Shown: positions 1 to 6,722, numbered from the stretch's first letter. The stretch is DNA of 12,353 nucleotides from Campylobacterota bacterium (GCA_003646525.1 QMKU01000014.1:1-12353), one strand, 5' to 3'. Notes: generated by a model not told the origin, from the sequence alone. Numbers and translations: made by a program.

Positions 1-930
1 CTGCCCTTTATTGGCTATTTAGCTGATATAGCTGTCGCCATCTCTCCTATAGCAGAAGGCTTGTCAGGAGCTGAAAAAATGGCACAAGAGGTACCTCGAC
101 AGATTGCCAACGGCAATACATTCTTTAATATTGCAAATGTATTTCTATTTATCTTCTTCACGCCGCTGTTTGCCAAAGCAGCCATCAAACTTGTACCAGA
201 AAAGAAAAAGAAGAAAACAGATATGATCACTCCAAAATATCTCAATGAAGATGCCCTTGAAATGCCATCTACTGCTTTTGACAATGTTCGACATGAAACT
301 GCTCGTTCTATCAATTTGATCGAAGAGATGGTCACTATCTTGAGAGCAGCCAGCCAAGAAAAATACAATCCCCCACTAGATAAAATGCAAACACTCTATC
401 AAAATGTTCGCATCCTTGAAAATGCCAACCTAATCTATCTTGGGAAAATTCGTCGGCTTCCACTGACCCAAAGAGACAGTCTGACCCTGCAAAACCTGAT
501 GAGTACCAACACCATGCTCGAAGGCATTGCCTATACACTTCAGACTGAGATCAGAGAAATCGTGATCAAAGCTATAGAGATAGACTGGCAGCCAAGCCAA
601 ACAACGCAGGAGTATATACGGCAAGCTATCGATAGCACACTCGATGTGTTGATACTGACCCAAAAGGGACTCAAAGAGCATGACTATACCGCTTTTGAGA
701 AAATACTGGATATGAAGAAACCATATAAGGAACTTCTGAATAAATTTATGCAGAGAAAATCAGAACGGCTGATAGAGGCTAGTGATAGTTATCTAGATGT
801 CGTAAGGATAGAGACTACTTTGATGAATACTTTCTATCATATTTACCACTTGAATCGGCTTTTGGCAAAACAGTGGATCACAGAGCAGGATCTCCTAGAA
901 GAGAAAAAAACTAGTTTTGAAAAAGATTAG
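1..930 (+). CDS. Na+/phosphate cotransporter with PhoU-like C-terminal domain (5' end cut off)
   Basis: The frame is open from the first base, so the gene starts upstream of the window; a TTG at 61 is not a credible start because coding similarity continues before it. About 309 C-terminal residues are visible. The first 65 hold the end of the membrane domain, including RQIANGNTFFN (residues 33-43), which resembles the RQIAnaHTlFN signature of the bacterial NptA/PNaS phosphate symporter family, and a final hydrophobic helix (about 44-62). A run of five lysines (68-72) follows at the membrane edge. From about residue 90 to the end the protein is charged and helical, like the PhoU-like domain that many members carry on the cytoplasmic side. 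The expected role is sodium-driven phosphate uptake at the inner membrane. It is the first visible gene of a three-gene plus-strand run. The family call is by recognition; phosphate specificity is inferred. Confidence 0.82.
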   Translation: MPFIGYLADIAVAISPIAEGLSGAEKMAQEVPRQIANGNTFFNIANVFLFIFFTPLFAKAAIKLVPEKKKKKTDMITPKYLNEDALEMPSTAFDNVRHETARSINLIEEMVTILRAASQEKYNPPLDKMQTLYQNVRILENANLIYLGKIRRLPLTQRDSLTLQNLMSTNTMLEGIAYTLQTEIREIVIKAIEIDWQPSQTTQEYIRQAIDSTLDVLILTQKGLKEHDYTAFEKILDMKKPYKELLNKFMQRKSERLIEASDSYLDVVRIETTLMNTFYHIYHLNRLLAKQWITEQDLLEEKKTSFEKD

Positions 931-958
931 ATCTATCTATAAATAAAGGAATAGAAAT

Positions 959-2053
959 ATGAACCATACCGACACCACTCAACAAGCTCAACATCGCAGC
1001 AATCCACTTATAGACAATGCAATTCGTATCGGTCTAATTGCGCTGCTTGTGGCTATATGTTTTAATATCTCCAAGCCGTTTCTCGGTCCCATACTTTGGG
1101 GGGTCATCATTGCTGTGGCAACTTATCCTATCTATCTCTGGATGAAGAAAATAACAGGTCTGGGAAATGGCTGGACAGCTACACTGTTGACTGCATTGAT
1201 GTTGATTTTTCTTGTTACTCCGACAGTGATGCTAAGCAGTGCCCTGGTAAGCGAAACACAGGATCTTGCCAGCGGAATAAAAAGTGGATCACTTGCTGTT
1301 CCTCCGCCGCCTGAATCTGTGGCCGATCTGCCTCTTCTCGGCAAAGATCTGTCAGCATTTTGGACAAAGGTATCAGTTGATCCAAAGGCTACTCTGGGAG
1401 AATTTGAACCTCAGATCAGAAAAATAGCCATTTGGCTAATCAAGACAGCAGGCAGTGCTAGTCTTATCATTTTGATACTCATCTTTTCGATTGTCATCGC
1501 TGGTGTATTTCTCGCCAATGCAGAGAGTGGGTATCGTGCATCCAAGCTGATATTTACACGCTTGGTTGGTAGCAAAGGAGAGGCACTGACAAAGCTTTCA
1601 CACGATACTATCACCAGCGTAGTCAATGGTATCCTAGGTATCGCAGTCATACAAACACTCTTGGCAGGAATGGGTTTTATAGCTATGGATATTCCTGGTG
1701 CTGGTATATTGGCATTGGTCTGCCTAGTGCTTGCCATTGTACAGATTGATATTTTGCTTATTCTTATTCCTCTCTCTATCTATATGTTTAGTGTCGCCGA
1801 TACGGGACCAGCTATCGCATTTTTGATATGGAATATCCTCGTGGGTCTGATGAATAATGTACTCAAGCCCATCCTTCTCGCTCGCGGTGTTGAAGCACCG
1901 ATGTCTATCATCTTTATCGGTGCGATTGGTGGATTGATAGCTTATGGGATCATCGGGCTATTTGTTGGAGCTGTCATTTTTGTGCTGGGATACACCCTCT
2001 TTATTGTTTGGCTCAATGAAGATACCAAAACCTTAAATCAGGAGACCGTATAA
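959..2053 (+). CDS. AI-2E/PerM family permease
   Basis: A 364-residue polytopic inner-membrane protein. Hydrophobic segments lie near 22-58, 72-98, 156-187, 220-242, 246-280 and 283-350. The central soluble loop (about 100-155) contains a PPPP run (115-118). The C-terminal part has the family pattern: NNVLKPILLARG (299-310), then a Gly-rich pair of helices (316-345). Length fits the family, which is usually 340-370 residues. Members such as E. coli TqsA export autoinducer-2, but others move ions or have no known substrate, so the substrate here is unknown. The start follows an AAGGA Shine-Dalgarno motif in the 28-nt gap after the phosphate transporter gene, and the stop directly abuts the next ATG, so the three genes are probably cotranscribed. 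Confidence 0.85.
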   Translation: MNHTDTTQQAQHRSNPLIDNAIRIGLIALLVAICFNISKPFLGPILWGVIIAVATYPIYLWMKKITGLGNGWTATLLTALMLIFLVTPTVMLSSALVSETQDLASGIKSGSLAVPPPPESVADLPLLGKDLSAFWTKVSVDPKATLGEFEPQIRKIAIWLIKTAGSASLIILILIFSIVIAGVFLANAESGYRASKLIFTRLVGSKGEALTKLSHDTITSVVNGILGIAVIQTLLAGMGFIAMDIPGAGILALVCLVLAIVQIDILLILIPLSIYMFSVADTGPAIAFLIWNILVGLMNNVLKPILLARGVEAPMSIIFIGAIGGLIAYGIIGLFVGAVIFVLGYTLFIVWLNEDTKTLNQETV

Positions 2054-2533
2054 ATGACCACAGAAAAACAAGAGTTACCCATAGATATATTAGAATTTGA
2101 TGATGATCTAAGACGCAGTAGGAAGCAGCAAATATTTACTAGATATGTTCTTGCTGTATTGATTGACTTAACAGTTCTAAATCTATTTAATCAATACTGG
2201 GATTATGTTTTTATCCAATCCTTTTCTATTTCACTGCTTGCAGCTATACTACTTCAAGTTCTGCTGCAAACAGCACTTATAGTTGAACATCGTGCTGCTG
2301 ACTACTTTTTTGGTGATAAAACAGGTTTCAAGACCAAGATGCTGAGAATCCTTTCAGCTTGGGCCATCATCTTTATCTCAAAACTGGTTATTCTAGAAGC
2401 TATTAACTTTTTCTTTGGTACCAATGTTCTCTTCTCTGGTCCTCTGCATGGTATCGTTTCATTTATCGTTGTAGTGACTGCTATGATCATTGCCGAACAA
2501 GCTATAGCAAAAATATACCGATCTTTGGCATAG
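2054..2533 (+). CDS. four-helix membrane protein of unknown function
   Basis: I do not recognise this family. The 159-residue product has an acidic, charged N-terminus (residues 1-25) and four probable membrane helices at about 31-48, 55-76, 97-118 and 128-150. Charged residues sit mostly in the N-terminus and in the 77-96 loop (EHRAADYFFGDK). The ATG begins immediately after the stop codon of the permease, with no intervening base, and a GGAG Shine-Dalgarno sits inside the end of that gene, so translation is very likely coupled. The arrangement suggests a small partner of the permease or a general envelope protein, but nothing in the sequence proves this. It is the last gene of the plus-strand run and faces a convergent minus-strand gene across about 100 bp. 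Confidence 0.72.
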   Translation: MTTEKQELPIDILEFDDDLRRSRKQQIFTRYVLAVLIDLTVLNLFNQYWDYVFIQSFSISLLAAILLQVLLQTALIVEHRAADYFFGDKTGFKTKMLRILSAWAIIFISKLVILEAINFFFGTNVLFSGPLHGIVSFIVVVTAMIIAEQAIAKIYRSLA

Positions 2534-2571
2534 ATTTTGTTATTTTGCTCCTAGTCACATTTATATGTCGG

Positions 2572-2590
2572 GGGAGAGGAGACCTCTGCC
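2572..2590. other. GC-rich stem-loop in the convergent gap
   Basis: In the 102-bp space between two convergent genes, AGAGG (2575-2579) pairs with CCTCT (2583-2587) around a 3-nt loop. After one mismatch the stem continues with GG (2572-2573) pairing CC (2589-2590). There is no T-run on either side, so it is not a textbook intrinsic terminator. It may still slow transcription from both sides or be an RNA end-protection hairpin. Nothing else was seen in this gap. Confidence 0.3.
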
Positions 2591-2635
2591 ATGCCTATTC
2601 TATACTTAATTATAGACCCAGAGAGCTCACTCTTA

Positions 2636-3184
2636 TCAATAAGGAGAGTTGACCACTTGATAAACTACCGTATCGCCTTGATAAGAAGGCTGATAGTAAG
2701 TACTACCACATCTTCTATAGCTAACGCCATTGGTAATCACTGTCGTACAAGTGGTTGGCATCGTTGCTGCTACGACGAAACTCCCTACAGCCAAGCCTGC
2801 TGCAAAAGCAACTAGAGGTCTACCACGATAAGAGCCGTAGTATCTGCCACCACCACCACGACGATTGACATTGACATTGACATTTTTATTTACATTCCTA
2901 TTGACATTTACATTTGTGTTTCGATTTGTGTTTCGATTTACATTCCTGTTTGTGTTTCTGTTTGTATTCCTGTTTGTATTTCGATTTCGATTGGAATTTC
3001 TTGAACGATTACCGCCACCTCTACGAGCCTCTGCCTGACTTAGGAGTGTTATGTTCAGCTGCGTAGGAGTAGTCATCCCATATCTAGTGTCAGTTTGTGC
3101 TTCTGGTGTGATACTGACAGAAGGTGAGAAGAGACCCATGGCTATAGCAACTATCGCAAATTTAACTAAATAGATGTTTTTCAT
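2636..3184 (-). CDS. exported Asn/Arg-repeat protein with a hydrophobic segment and two cysteines
   Basis: The 182-residue product begins with a signal-like segment (basic MKNIYLVK, then a hydrophobic stretch to about residue 20). A GGG-rich basic patch follows at 54-60. From 63 to 107 every second residue is asparagine (23 in all), alternating with Arg, Thr, Val, Ser or Lys. Next come RRGGGGRYYGSYRGR (108-122), a hydrophobic helix-like stretch with GxxxG spacing (124-142), and an aromatic C-terminus containing C146 and C159. The end, with GVSYRRCGSTYYQP (153-166) and VVYQVVN (173-179), resembles the tails of small exported 'VVV' proteins seen in many Gram-negatives, which have no assigned function as far as I know. 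The start has a good Shine-Dalgarno (AAAGGATAA), 13 nt after the DUF2092 stop, so the two genes are one operon. Periplasmic or surface location is inferred. Confidence 0.78.
   Translation of the reverse strand: MKNIYLVKFAIVAIAMGLFSPSVSITPEAQTDTRYGMTTPTQLNITLLSQAEARRGGGNRSRNSNRNRNTNRNTNRNTNRNVNRNTNRNTNVNVNRNVNKNVNVNVNRRGGGGRYYGSYRGRPLVAFAAGLAVGSFVVAATMPTTCTTVITNGVSYRRCGSTYYQPSYQGDTVVYQVVNSPY
2864..2998 (-). repeat. in-frame tandem repeat coding for alternating Asn residues
   Basis: This 135-bp stretch codes for 23 asparagines in strictly alternate positions. At the DNA level it is a degenerate 6-bp repeat (an Asn codon plus one other codon), with a 12-bp superperiod where the protein reads NTNR. 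Two adjacent 12-bp units read identically on the plus strand (TGTGTTTCGATT). It is a likely place for slippage and length variation between strains that would stay in frame if whole units change. Confidence 0.85.
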
Positions 3185-3197
3185 TATTTATCCTTTT

Positions 3198-3908
3198 TTA
3201 TTTTGATCTGAGAATAGATATTTGGGAAGCACCCTTAGGTGCTTTGAAGTTGAAATCACTCTCTGTAATATCAGGATTATTTATCCATTTAATTGTTGTG
3301 TTCGTTCTGGAACTCCCCTGACTGCCTATGTCGAGCACACTATAAGTTTTTATCAATGGTTTGTCTCCTGTGGCAATCCAAAGATGGATTTCTCTTCTCT
3401 TGGTTTTGAGTGCTATATAGTCACACTCGATACCTGCTACATCCATAGTACCGAAGTATTTACTTCTCTTGAACTTGACACGATTGCTCATATCACTGTA
3501 AAAGAGTGAAGATATAGGTGACTTGATATCAAACTTGCTGAAAAGAAAGTCAAGGGCAGCATCAATGCTTTTTGGTGTTGTTAGCTGTCCATAAAAGTTA
3601 TGATTGTGGTCTATCATTGTAAATTCACCATCATCAAGATAAATCGTTCTGTTTTTGATCTCTCCACTACTATCTACACGCAACATATTGGGTCGTGACA
3701 CCTTGGCAGATACATTTTGCTTATAGGTTTTGTCTGCTCTTGTCTCTCCTGAGACTACTGCAGAAAAGGCATATTTGTCCATAGCTTCAAGATATTGGTA
3801 CGCGTTGTTCATAATGCTGACCGCAGATTTATCTGCGGCAAAGAGGCTTGTAGTGCCTAGGAGGAGTGCTGCCCCTGCCATGTAGAGAAGTTTTTTCTGT
3901 ATATTCAT
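3198..3908 (-). CDS. DUF2092 family periplasmic protein
   Basis: The 236-residue product has a clean signal peptide: MNIQKK, a hydrophobic core to about residue 20, and likely cleavage after SLFA (21-24). The mature part matches the DUF2092 pattern: a helix with YQYLEAMDKYAFSA (37-50), then beta-rich strands such as VSRPNMLRVD (70-79), a TIYLDDGEFTMID strand pair (88-100), IECDYIAL (160-167) and HLWIATGDKPLIKTY (175-189), ending in a DFNFKAPKGA motif (218-227). The family is thought to share the LolA/LolB-like half-barrel fold, which suggests binding of a lipid or other hydrophobic ligand in the periplasm, but no function is established. Its ATG follows an AAGGA Shine-Dalgarno. It is the promoter-proximal gene of a two-gene operon with the Asn-repeat protein. 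Confidence 0.8.
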   Translation of the reverse strand: MNIQKKLLYMAGAALLLGTTSLFAADKSAVSIMNNAYQYLEAMDKYAFSAVVSGETRADKTYKQNVSAKVSRPNMLRVDSSGEIKNRTIYLDDGEFTMIDHNHNFYGQLTTPKSIDAALDFLFSKFDIKSPISSLFYSDMSNRVKFKRSKYFGTMDVAGIECDYIALKTKRREIHLWIATGDKPLIKTYSVLDIGSQGSSRTNTTIKWINNPDITESDFNFKAPKGASQISILRSK

Positions 3909-3982
3909 TTTCTTATCCTTTTTATGTGATTTGCTGAAGGTATTATAGGTAAATTATCATTAAGAGTAATGTTTAGATACTT

Positions 3983-4029
3983 GGAGTAGGGACTTTAGTC
4001 CCGTTTTATAAGACTAAAGTCTCTGCTCT
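3983..4029. repeat. REP-like double palindrome
   Basis: Two small palindromes lie side by side: GGGACT-TT-AGTCCC (3989-4002) and AGACT-AA-AGTCT (4011-4022). Together they also form one long hairpin, 3983-4000 pairing with 4012-4029 (18 pairs including three G-T pairs, loop of 11). It lies in the 158-bp gap between the regulator gene and the DUF2092 gene. There is no T-run on the minus strand after it, so a simple terminator is less likely. The ACTTTAGT/ACTAAAGT core and the paired layout resemble the repetitive extragenic palindromes mobilised by REP-associated tyrosine transposases; this is inference, since only one copy is in the window. Confidence 0.55.
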
Positions 4030-4066
4030 TAAATATTTAACTTTGGCAGTTGTTCTGATTTTATCC

Positions 4067-4726
4067 CTAATATGAGAATTTGTATCCGCGTCTTCTTACT
4101 GTATGAATGACTTGAAAACCAAGGATACTCTTCAATCGTTTTCTGATCTGGTTGATAGCAACTTCGACAGTATTGTCACTGACATATTCTGGCTCTTCCC
4201 ATAGTGCATTGATGATCTCATCTTTGGAAAATACGCGTTGTTTTCTCAGTGCAAGATAAGCAAGAATATCAAAAGTCTTGCCATTGAGTGAAACGATCTT
4301 CTCATCATACTCTATCTTTTTATTCGCAATATCGATGACGAGTTTGCCTACATCTACTTTTGTGCCAAAAAGTTGTCGCATATTTGCCAATACTCTAGCT
4401 GCGACAAGGTCAGGTTCGCCACAATGACTGTAGATGACATCGTCCACACCCAATGAGAAATGCCCTGCCTGCTCTTCGGCAGTAGCTGTCAAAATAATAA
4501 TTTTGGTTTCACTCTTTTTTCTTTTGACTTCATTGACATAGCGCTCCAGAGAAAATCGAACTCCTTCATCTACAACCATGACCAACTCATAATGTCTAAA
4601 ATCCGTAAAATTTGTTGCATCATAAAGATCTCTCGCATTATCTACTATGCAGATGAAATACTCTTCTAACTCTTTTTCAAGTCTTTTGACATATTCATCA
4701 TTCATACCAACTGTTAATATTCTCAT
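4067..4726 (-). CDS. hsrA: HsrA/CosR-like orphan response regulator with degenerate receiver
   Basis: An OmpR/PhoB-type regulator of 219 residues. The C-terminal winged helix (about 122-219) is well kept: LNGKTFDIL (147-155), ALWEEPEYVSDNTVEVAINQ (174-193) and HTVRRRGYKF (208-217). These closely follow Helicobacter HP1043 (HsrA) and Campylobacter CosR, which act without phosphorylation on core and oxidative-stress genes. The receiver (1-118) keeps the fold but not the chemistry: the acidic pair is replaced (GMND, 7-10), the phospho-acceptor position is V52 with an Asp shifted to 53, and the conserved Lys-Pro is SHC (100-102). T80 remains. I chose ATG at 4726 because it matches the HsrA N-terminus; an upstream TTG at 4771 adds 15 unrelated residues. 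No histidine kinase is adjacent. Orthology to HsrA rather than to a paralogue is likely but unproven. Confidence 0.75.
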   Translation of the reverse strand: MRILTVGMNDEYVKRLEKELEEYFICIVDNARDLYDATNFTDFRHYELVMVVDEGVRFSLERYVNEVKRKKSETKIIILTATAEEQAGHFSLGVDDVIYSHCGEPDLVAARVLANMRQLFGTKVDVGKLVIDIANKKIEYDEKIVSLNGKTFDILAYLALRKQRVFSKDEIINALWEEPEYVSDNTVEVAINQIRKRLKSILGFQVIHTVRRRGYKFSY

Positions 4727-4734
4727 TAGTCTAC

Positions 4735-4744
4735 ACTTTAAAGT
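4735..4744. promoter_or_regulatory. palindrome ACTTTAAAGT just before hsrA, possible operator
   Basis: A perfect 10-bp palindrome ends 8 bp before the regulator start codon, where a Shine-Dalgarno would be expected and none is visible. Its CTTTAA/TTAAAG core resembles the TTTAAG-type half-sites that I recall for HsrA, so autoregulation is possible. It could equally be chance in AT-rich DNA. Confidence 0.25.
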
Positions 4745-4798
4745 TAATTCTGTAATAAATACAGGTGCCAAAATAGTCTTTTAGACTTTCGTAAGTAG

Positions 4799-4830
4799 TT
4801 TATATCAAAAAGTAGCTTATTTAAAAATAA
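4799..4830 (-). promoter_or_regulatory. candidate promoter for the hsrA-like gene
   Basis: Read on the minus strand, TTTTTGATATAAAC contains a -10-like TATAAA at 4804-4799. The DNA upstream of it, around 4805-4850, is very T/A-rich, as is usual for Campylobacterota sigma-70 promoters, which often lack a clear -35. Transcription would start near 4791, giving a leader of about 65 nt with a small hairpin, AGTCT-TTT-AGACT (4775-4787). The rest of the 220-bp gap (4727-4946) is AT-rich and shows no gene or strong terminator. Confidence 0.3.
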
Positions 4831-4946
4831 AAGTAATTTTTAGTTTAATCTGGTATTTTATTGATTTTATGTTGTGAATGACGGATAGCACGACAGAAAA
4901 GCCCAATAAAGTGCCTTAATTTAATGGTTAAAAAGATTAAATTTTT

Positions 4947-5855
4947 TTAAAAACTTTTTTTAATGGCTTTGATATAGACTCTTTTGGGTGCAGGATACCC
5001 CTCAATAGTCAAACTATTATCGTTCGGATCAAGAAAGTCATTCAAGCTTTGTGAATCTATCCATTCTGTCTTGCGCTGTTCATTGAGCTCTGTTTTTTTC
5101 ATTGCCAAAATTTCAACGCTCACAAACCCTGCACGCATACACCAATTTTTCAAGGCATTGATCGTAGGGACGAAATAGATGTTGGGTATCTTTGAATAGC
5201 GATCTTTTGGTGTCAGGCAAATCTCCTCTTCCCCATCGATCATAAAAGTATCCAATATCAGCTCACCACCCTTGTTAAGACCTCTGTAGAGTGATTTGAG
5301 CATCGCAATAGGATCACTGCGATGGTAGAGTACCCCTAGGCAGAAAAGCAAGTCAAATCGATGCTCATAAAATTCTACATGTTCGATACCCAAAAGTTCA
5401 TACACAATATCACTCTGCATAAAGTGGTCAATAAATTGAAATTGGGAATAAGTAACGGCAGAGGGGTCGAAGCCTACAAGTTTCTTGGGGTGTTGCTCCT
5501 GCATCCGAAAGAGATAATAGGCATTGTTGCATCCGATATCTCCAACAATCTTATCATTGAGATCAAAATGCGGTTCGAGAAGGTTATATTTGATAAAACT
5601 CTGCCACTCACTATCGATTACCGTCTCAGAGATGCGGAAAGGACCTTTGCGCCAAGGCTTCATCAGCTTCGCAGCATCAAGTATCTCTCTCTCCTGCTCT
5701 GCTGTAATATCCACGAAATCTATCTCTACGATATCACCAAGACCGATCTTGAGAACATCCAATTGAGGCAAAGAAGCAATAGCTTCTTGTAGTGGCAGGA
5801 TATTCTTCCAAGTGAGCCATTTCTGACGCTCCTGTCGTAGATGATGTAGATCCAT
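4947..5855 (-). CDS. cmoB: tRNA U34 carboxymethyltransferase CmoB
   Basis: CmoB transfers the carboxymethyl group of carboxy-SAM to 5-hydroxyuridine at the tRNA wobble position, making cmo5U, which widens reading of four-codon boxes. The 302-residue product (E. coli CmoB is 323) has MKPWRKGPF (65-73), SAM motif I as DIGCNNAYY (106-114), GFDPS (128-132), the characteristic LGVLYHRSDP (173-182), LDTFMIDGEE (201-210) and RYSKIPNIYFVP (219-230). The NN after GC, in place of the usual G, is a difference from the E. coli enzyme and is also my recollection of other Campylobacterota. Its ATG is 3 nt after the stop of the cyclophilin gene, so it is the last gene of that operon. CmoA, which makes carboxy-SAM, is not in the window. 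Confidence 0.9.
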   Translation of the reverse strand: MDLHHLRQERQKWLTWKNILPLQEAIASLPQLDVLKIGLGDIVEIDFVDITAEQEREILDAAKLMKPWRKGPFRISETVIDSEWQSFIKYNLLEPHFDLNDKIVGDIGCNNAYYLFRMQEQHPKKLVGFDPSAVTYSQFQFIDHFMQSDIVYELLGIEHVEFYEHRFDLLFCLGVLYHRSDPIAMLKSLYRGLNKGGELILDTFMIDGEEEICLTPKDRYSKIPNIYFVPTINALKNWCMRAGFVSVEILAMKKTELNEQRKTEWIDSQSLNDFLDPNDNSLTIEGYPAPKRVYIKAIKKSF

Positions 5856-5858
5856 CGT

Positions 5859-6425
5859 CTACTTCACATAAGCTTTTTTGATCACTTGCTTAAATAGTGG
5901 CATGTCTCCTGGTCTGGAAGTAGAAATATTTTCAATTTTTCTAACGACATCTTTACCCTTGACTACTTCACCAAAAATTGTGTATCCACCATTGAGATGT
6001 GGTGTCTTTGCCGTAGTAATAAAAAACTGACTCCCGTTTGTATTGGGACCTCTATTTGCCATGGCTAGCAGATAGGGTTTGTCAAAAACTATATTCGGAG
6101 CATATTCATTATCAAAATCTTTATGCCAGATAGACTCTCCACCCATGCCTGTTCCAGTAGGATCACCACCTTGGATCATAAAGCCTTTGATTACTCTGTG
6201 AAATATTACACCGTTGTAATACCCTTTTTTTGTCAGTGTTACGAAGTTTTCCACTGCCAGAGGTGCTACTTTTGGAAAAAGCTTCAACTCAATATTTCCT
6301 TGGTTGGTTTGCAATACTACGATAGAATTTTTCTGTTTGATATTCTTCTTTGCTTCACTAGCACCACTTTGTGATGTCGATACAAAACCAAGGATCAAAA
6401 GTCCTGTAATGATTTTACTTAGCAT
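5859..6425 (-). CDS. exported cyclophilin-type peptidyl-prolyl isomerase
   Basis: The 188-residue product catalyses cis-trans isomerisation of X-Pro bonds. A signal peptide (MLSK plus a hydrophobic stretch to about 15, then SQSGASEA) points to the periplasm. The catalytic core is complete: FHRVIKGFMIQGGDPTGTG (75-93) gives R77, F82, M83 and Q85, and MANRGPNTNGSQFFITT (122-138) is the family's second signature. At the position of human cyclophilin A W121 there is H143, so strong cyclosporin binding is not expected. I chose ATG 6425, which overlaps the previous stop codon by 7 nt (ATGCTAA), over an upstream TTG at 6440 that would add five residues before the signal peptide. The overlap suggests translational coupling. 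It precedes cmoB by 3 nt. Confidence 0.88.
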   Translation of the reverse strand: MLSKIITGLLILGFVSTSQSGASEAKKNIKQKNSIVVLQTNQGNIELKLFPKVAPLAVENFVTLTKKGYYNGVIFHRVIKGFMIQGGDPTGTGMGGESIWHKDFDNEYAPNIVFDKPYLLAMANRGPNTNGSQFFITTAKTPHLNGGYTIFGEVVKGKDVVRKIENISTSRPGDMPLFKQVIKKAYVK

Positions 6426-6715
6426 AAGCCCGACTCGCAATGGTCTATTTTGAGCTTTTTCAATATGATATTGAAAAAATCTCCTGCCGAACGATGAACA
6501 TCTTCTTGGAATTCAATATAAATTGCCTGTATATCAGGACGATCATTTGATATTTTTTCAAAGATAAAAGGTGTCATATCTGTCTCTTCCTTTGTTTCTA
6601 CAATCGCTTTATCTATCTCTTTTTTTAGATCTGGACAATCTCCAAACATCAAACTCAGTGCCTCATAGCGTTCTTCCATACGGACATTCGCTTTTATTTC
6701 TGTACATTTCTTCAT
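6419..6715 (-). CDS. 98-aa protein of unknown function
   Basis: I do not recognise the family. The product is a small soluble protein with no signal peptide or membrane segment, rich in Glu, Asp and Lys, predicted mostly helical. It has Cys at residue 4, in FGDCPDL (24-30) and twice near the C-terminus (HCESGLC). The start is 7 nt after the rny stop with an AAGG motif at about 10 nt, and its end overlaps the start of the cyclophilin gene by 7 nt. This tight packing between two conserved genes, with no competing frame, supports it as a real gene. A role linked to RNase Y or simply a lineage-specific cytoplasmic protein are both possible. Confidence 0.7.
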   Translation of the reverse strand: MKKCTEIKANVRMEERYEALSLMFGDCPDLKKEIDKAIVETKEETDMTPFIFEKISNDRPDIQAIYIEFQEDVHRSAGDFFNIILKKLKIDHCESGLC

Positions 6716-6722
6716 CTATTTT

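Noticed and set aside
2591..2815. Open frame of 74 codons on the plus strand
   Set aside because: It lies opposite the 3' end of the Asn-repeat gene, has no recognisable protein features, and the minus-strand frame has a Shine-Dalgarno, signal sequence and operon context.
2864..2998. Possible CRISPR-like or intergenic repeat array
   Set aside because: The 6- and 12-bp units are contiguous, without spacers, and stay in frame inside a convincing coding sequence.
3222..3509. Open frame of 95 codons on the plus strand
   Set aside because: It is antisense to the DUF2092 gene and shows no domain or credible start signal.
4727..4771. Upstream TTG start for the HsrA-like regulator
   Set aside because: It adds 15 residues that do not match the family; the ATG at 4726 gives the expected MRIL-type N-terminus.
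4861..4946. Intrinsic terminator after cmoB
   Set aside because: Only weak A/T-rich complementarity (TTTAAT with ATTAAA) was found and no GC stem followed by a T-run on the minus strand.
5361..5792. Open frame of 143 codons on the plus strand
   Set aside because: It is fully antisense to cmoB, whose motifs are unmistakable; its composition looks like a mirror of that gene and no ribosome site stands out.
6426..6440. Upstream TTG start for the cyclophilin
   Set aside because: It would place extra residues before a normal signal peptide and lacks a Shine-Dalgarno; ATG 6425 fits the overlap with the preceding gene.
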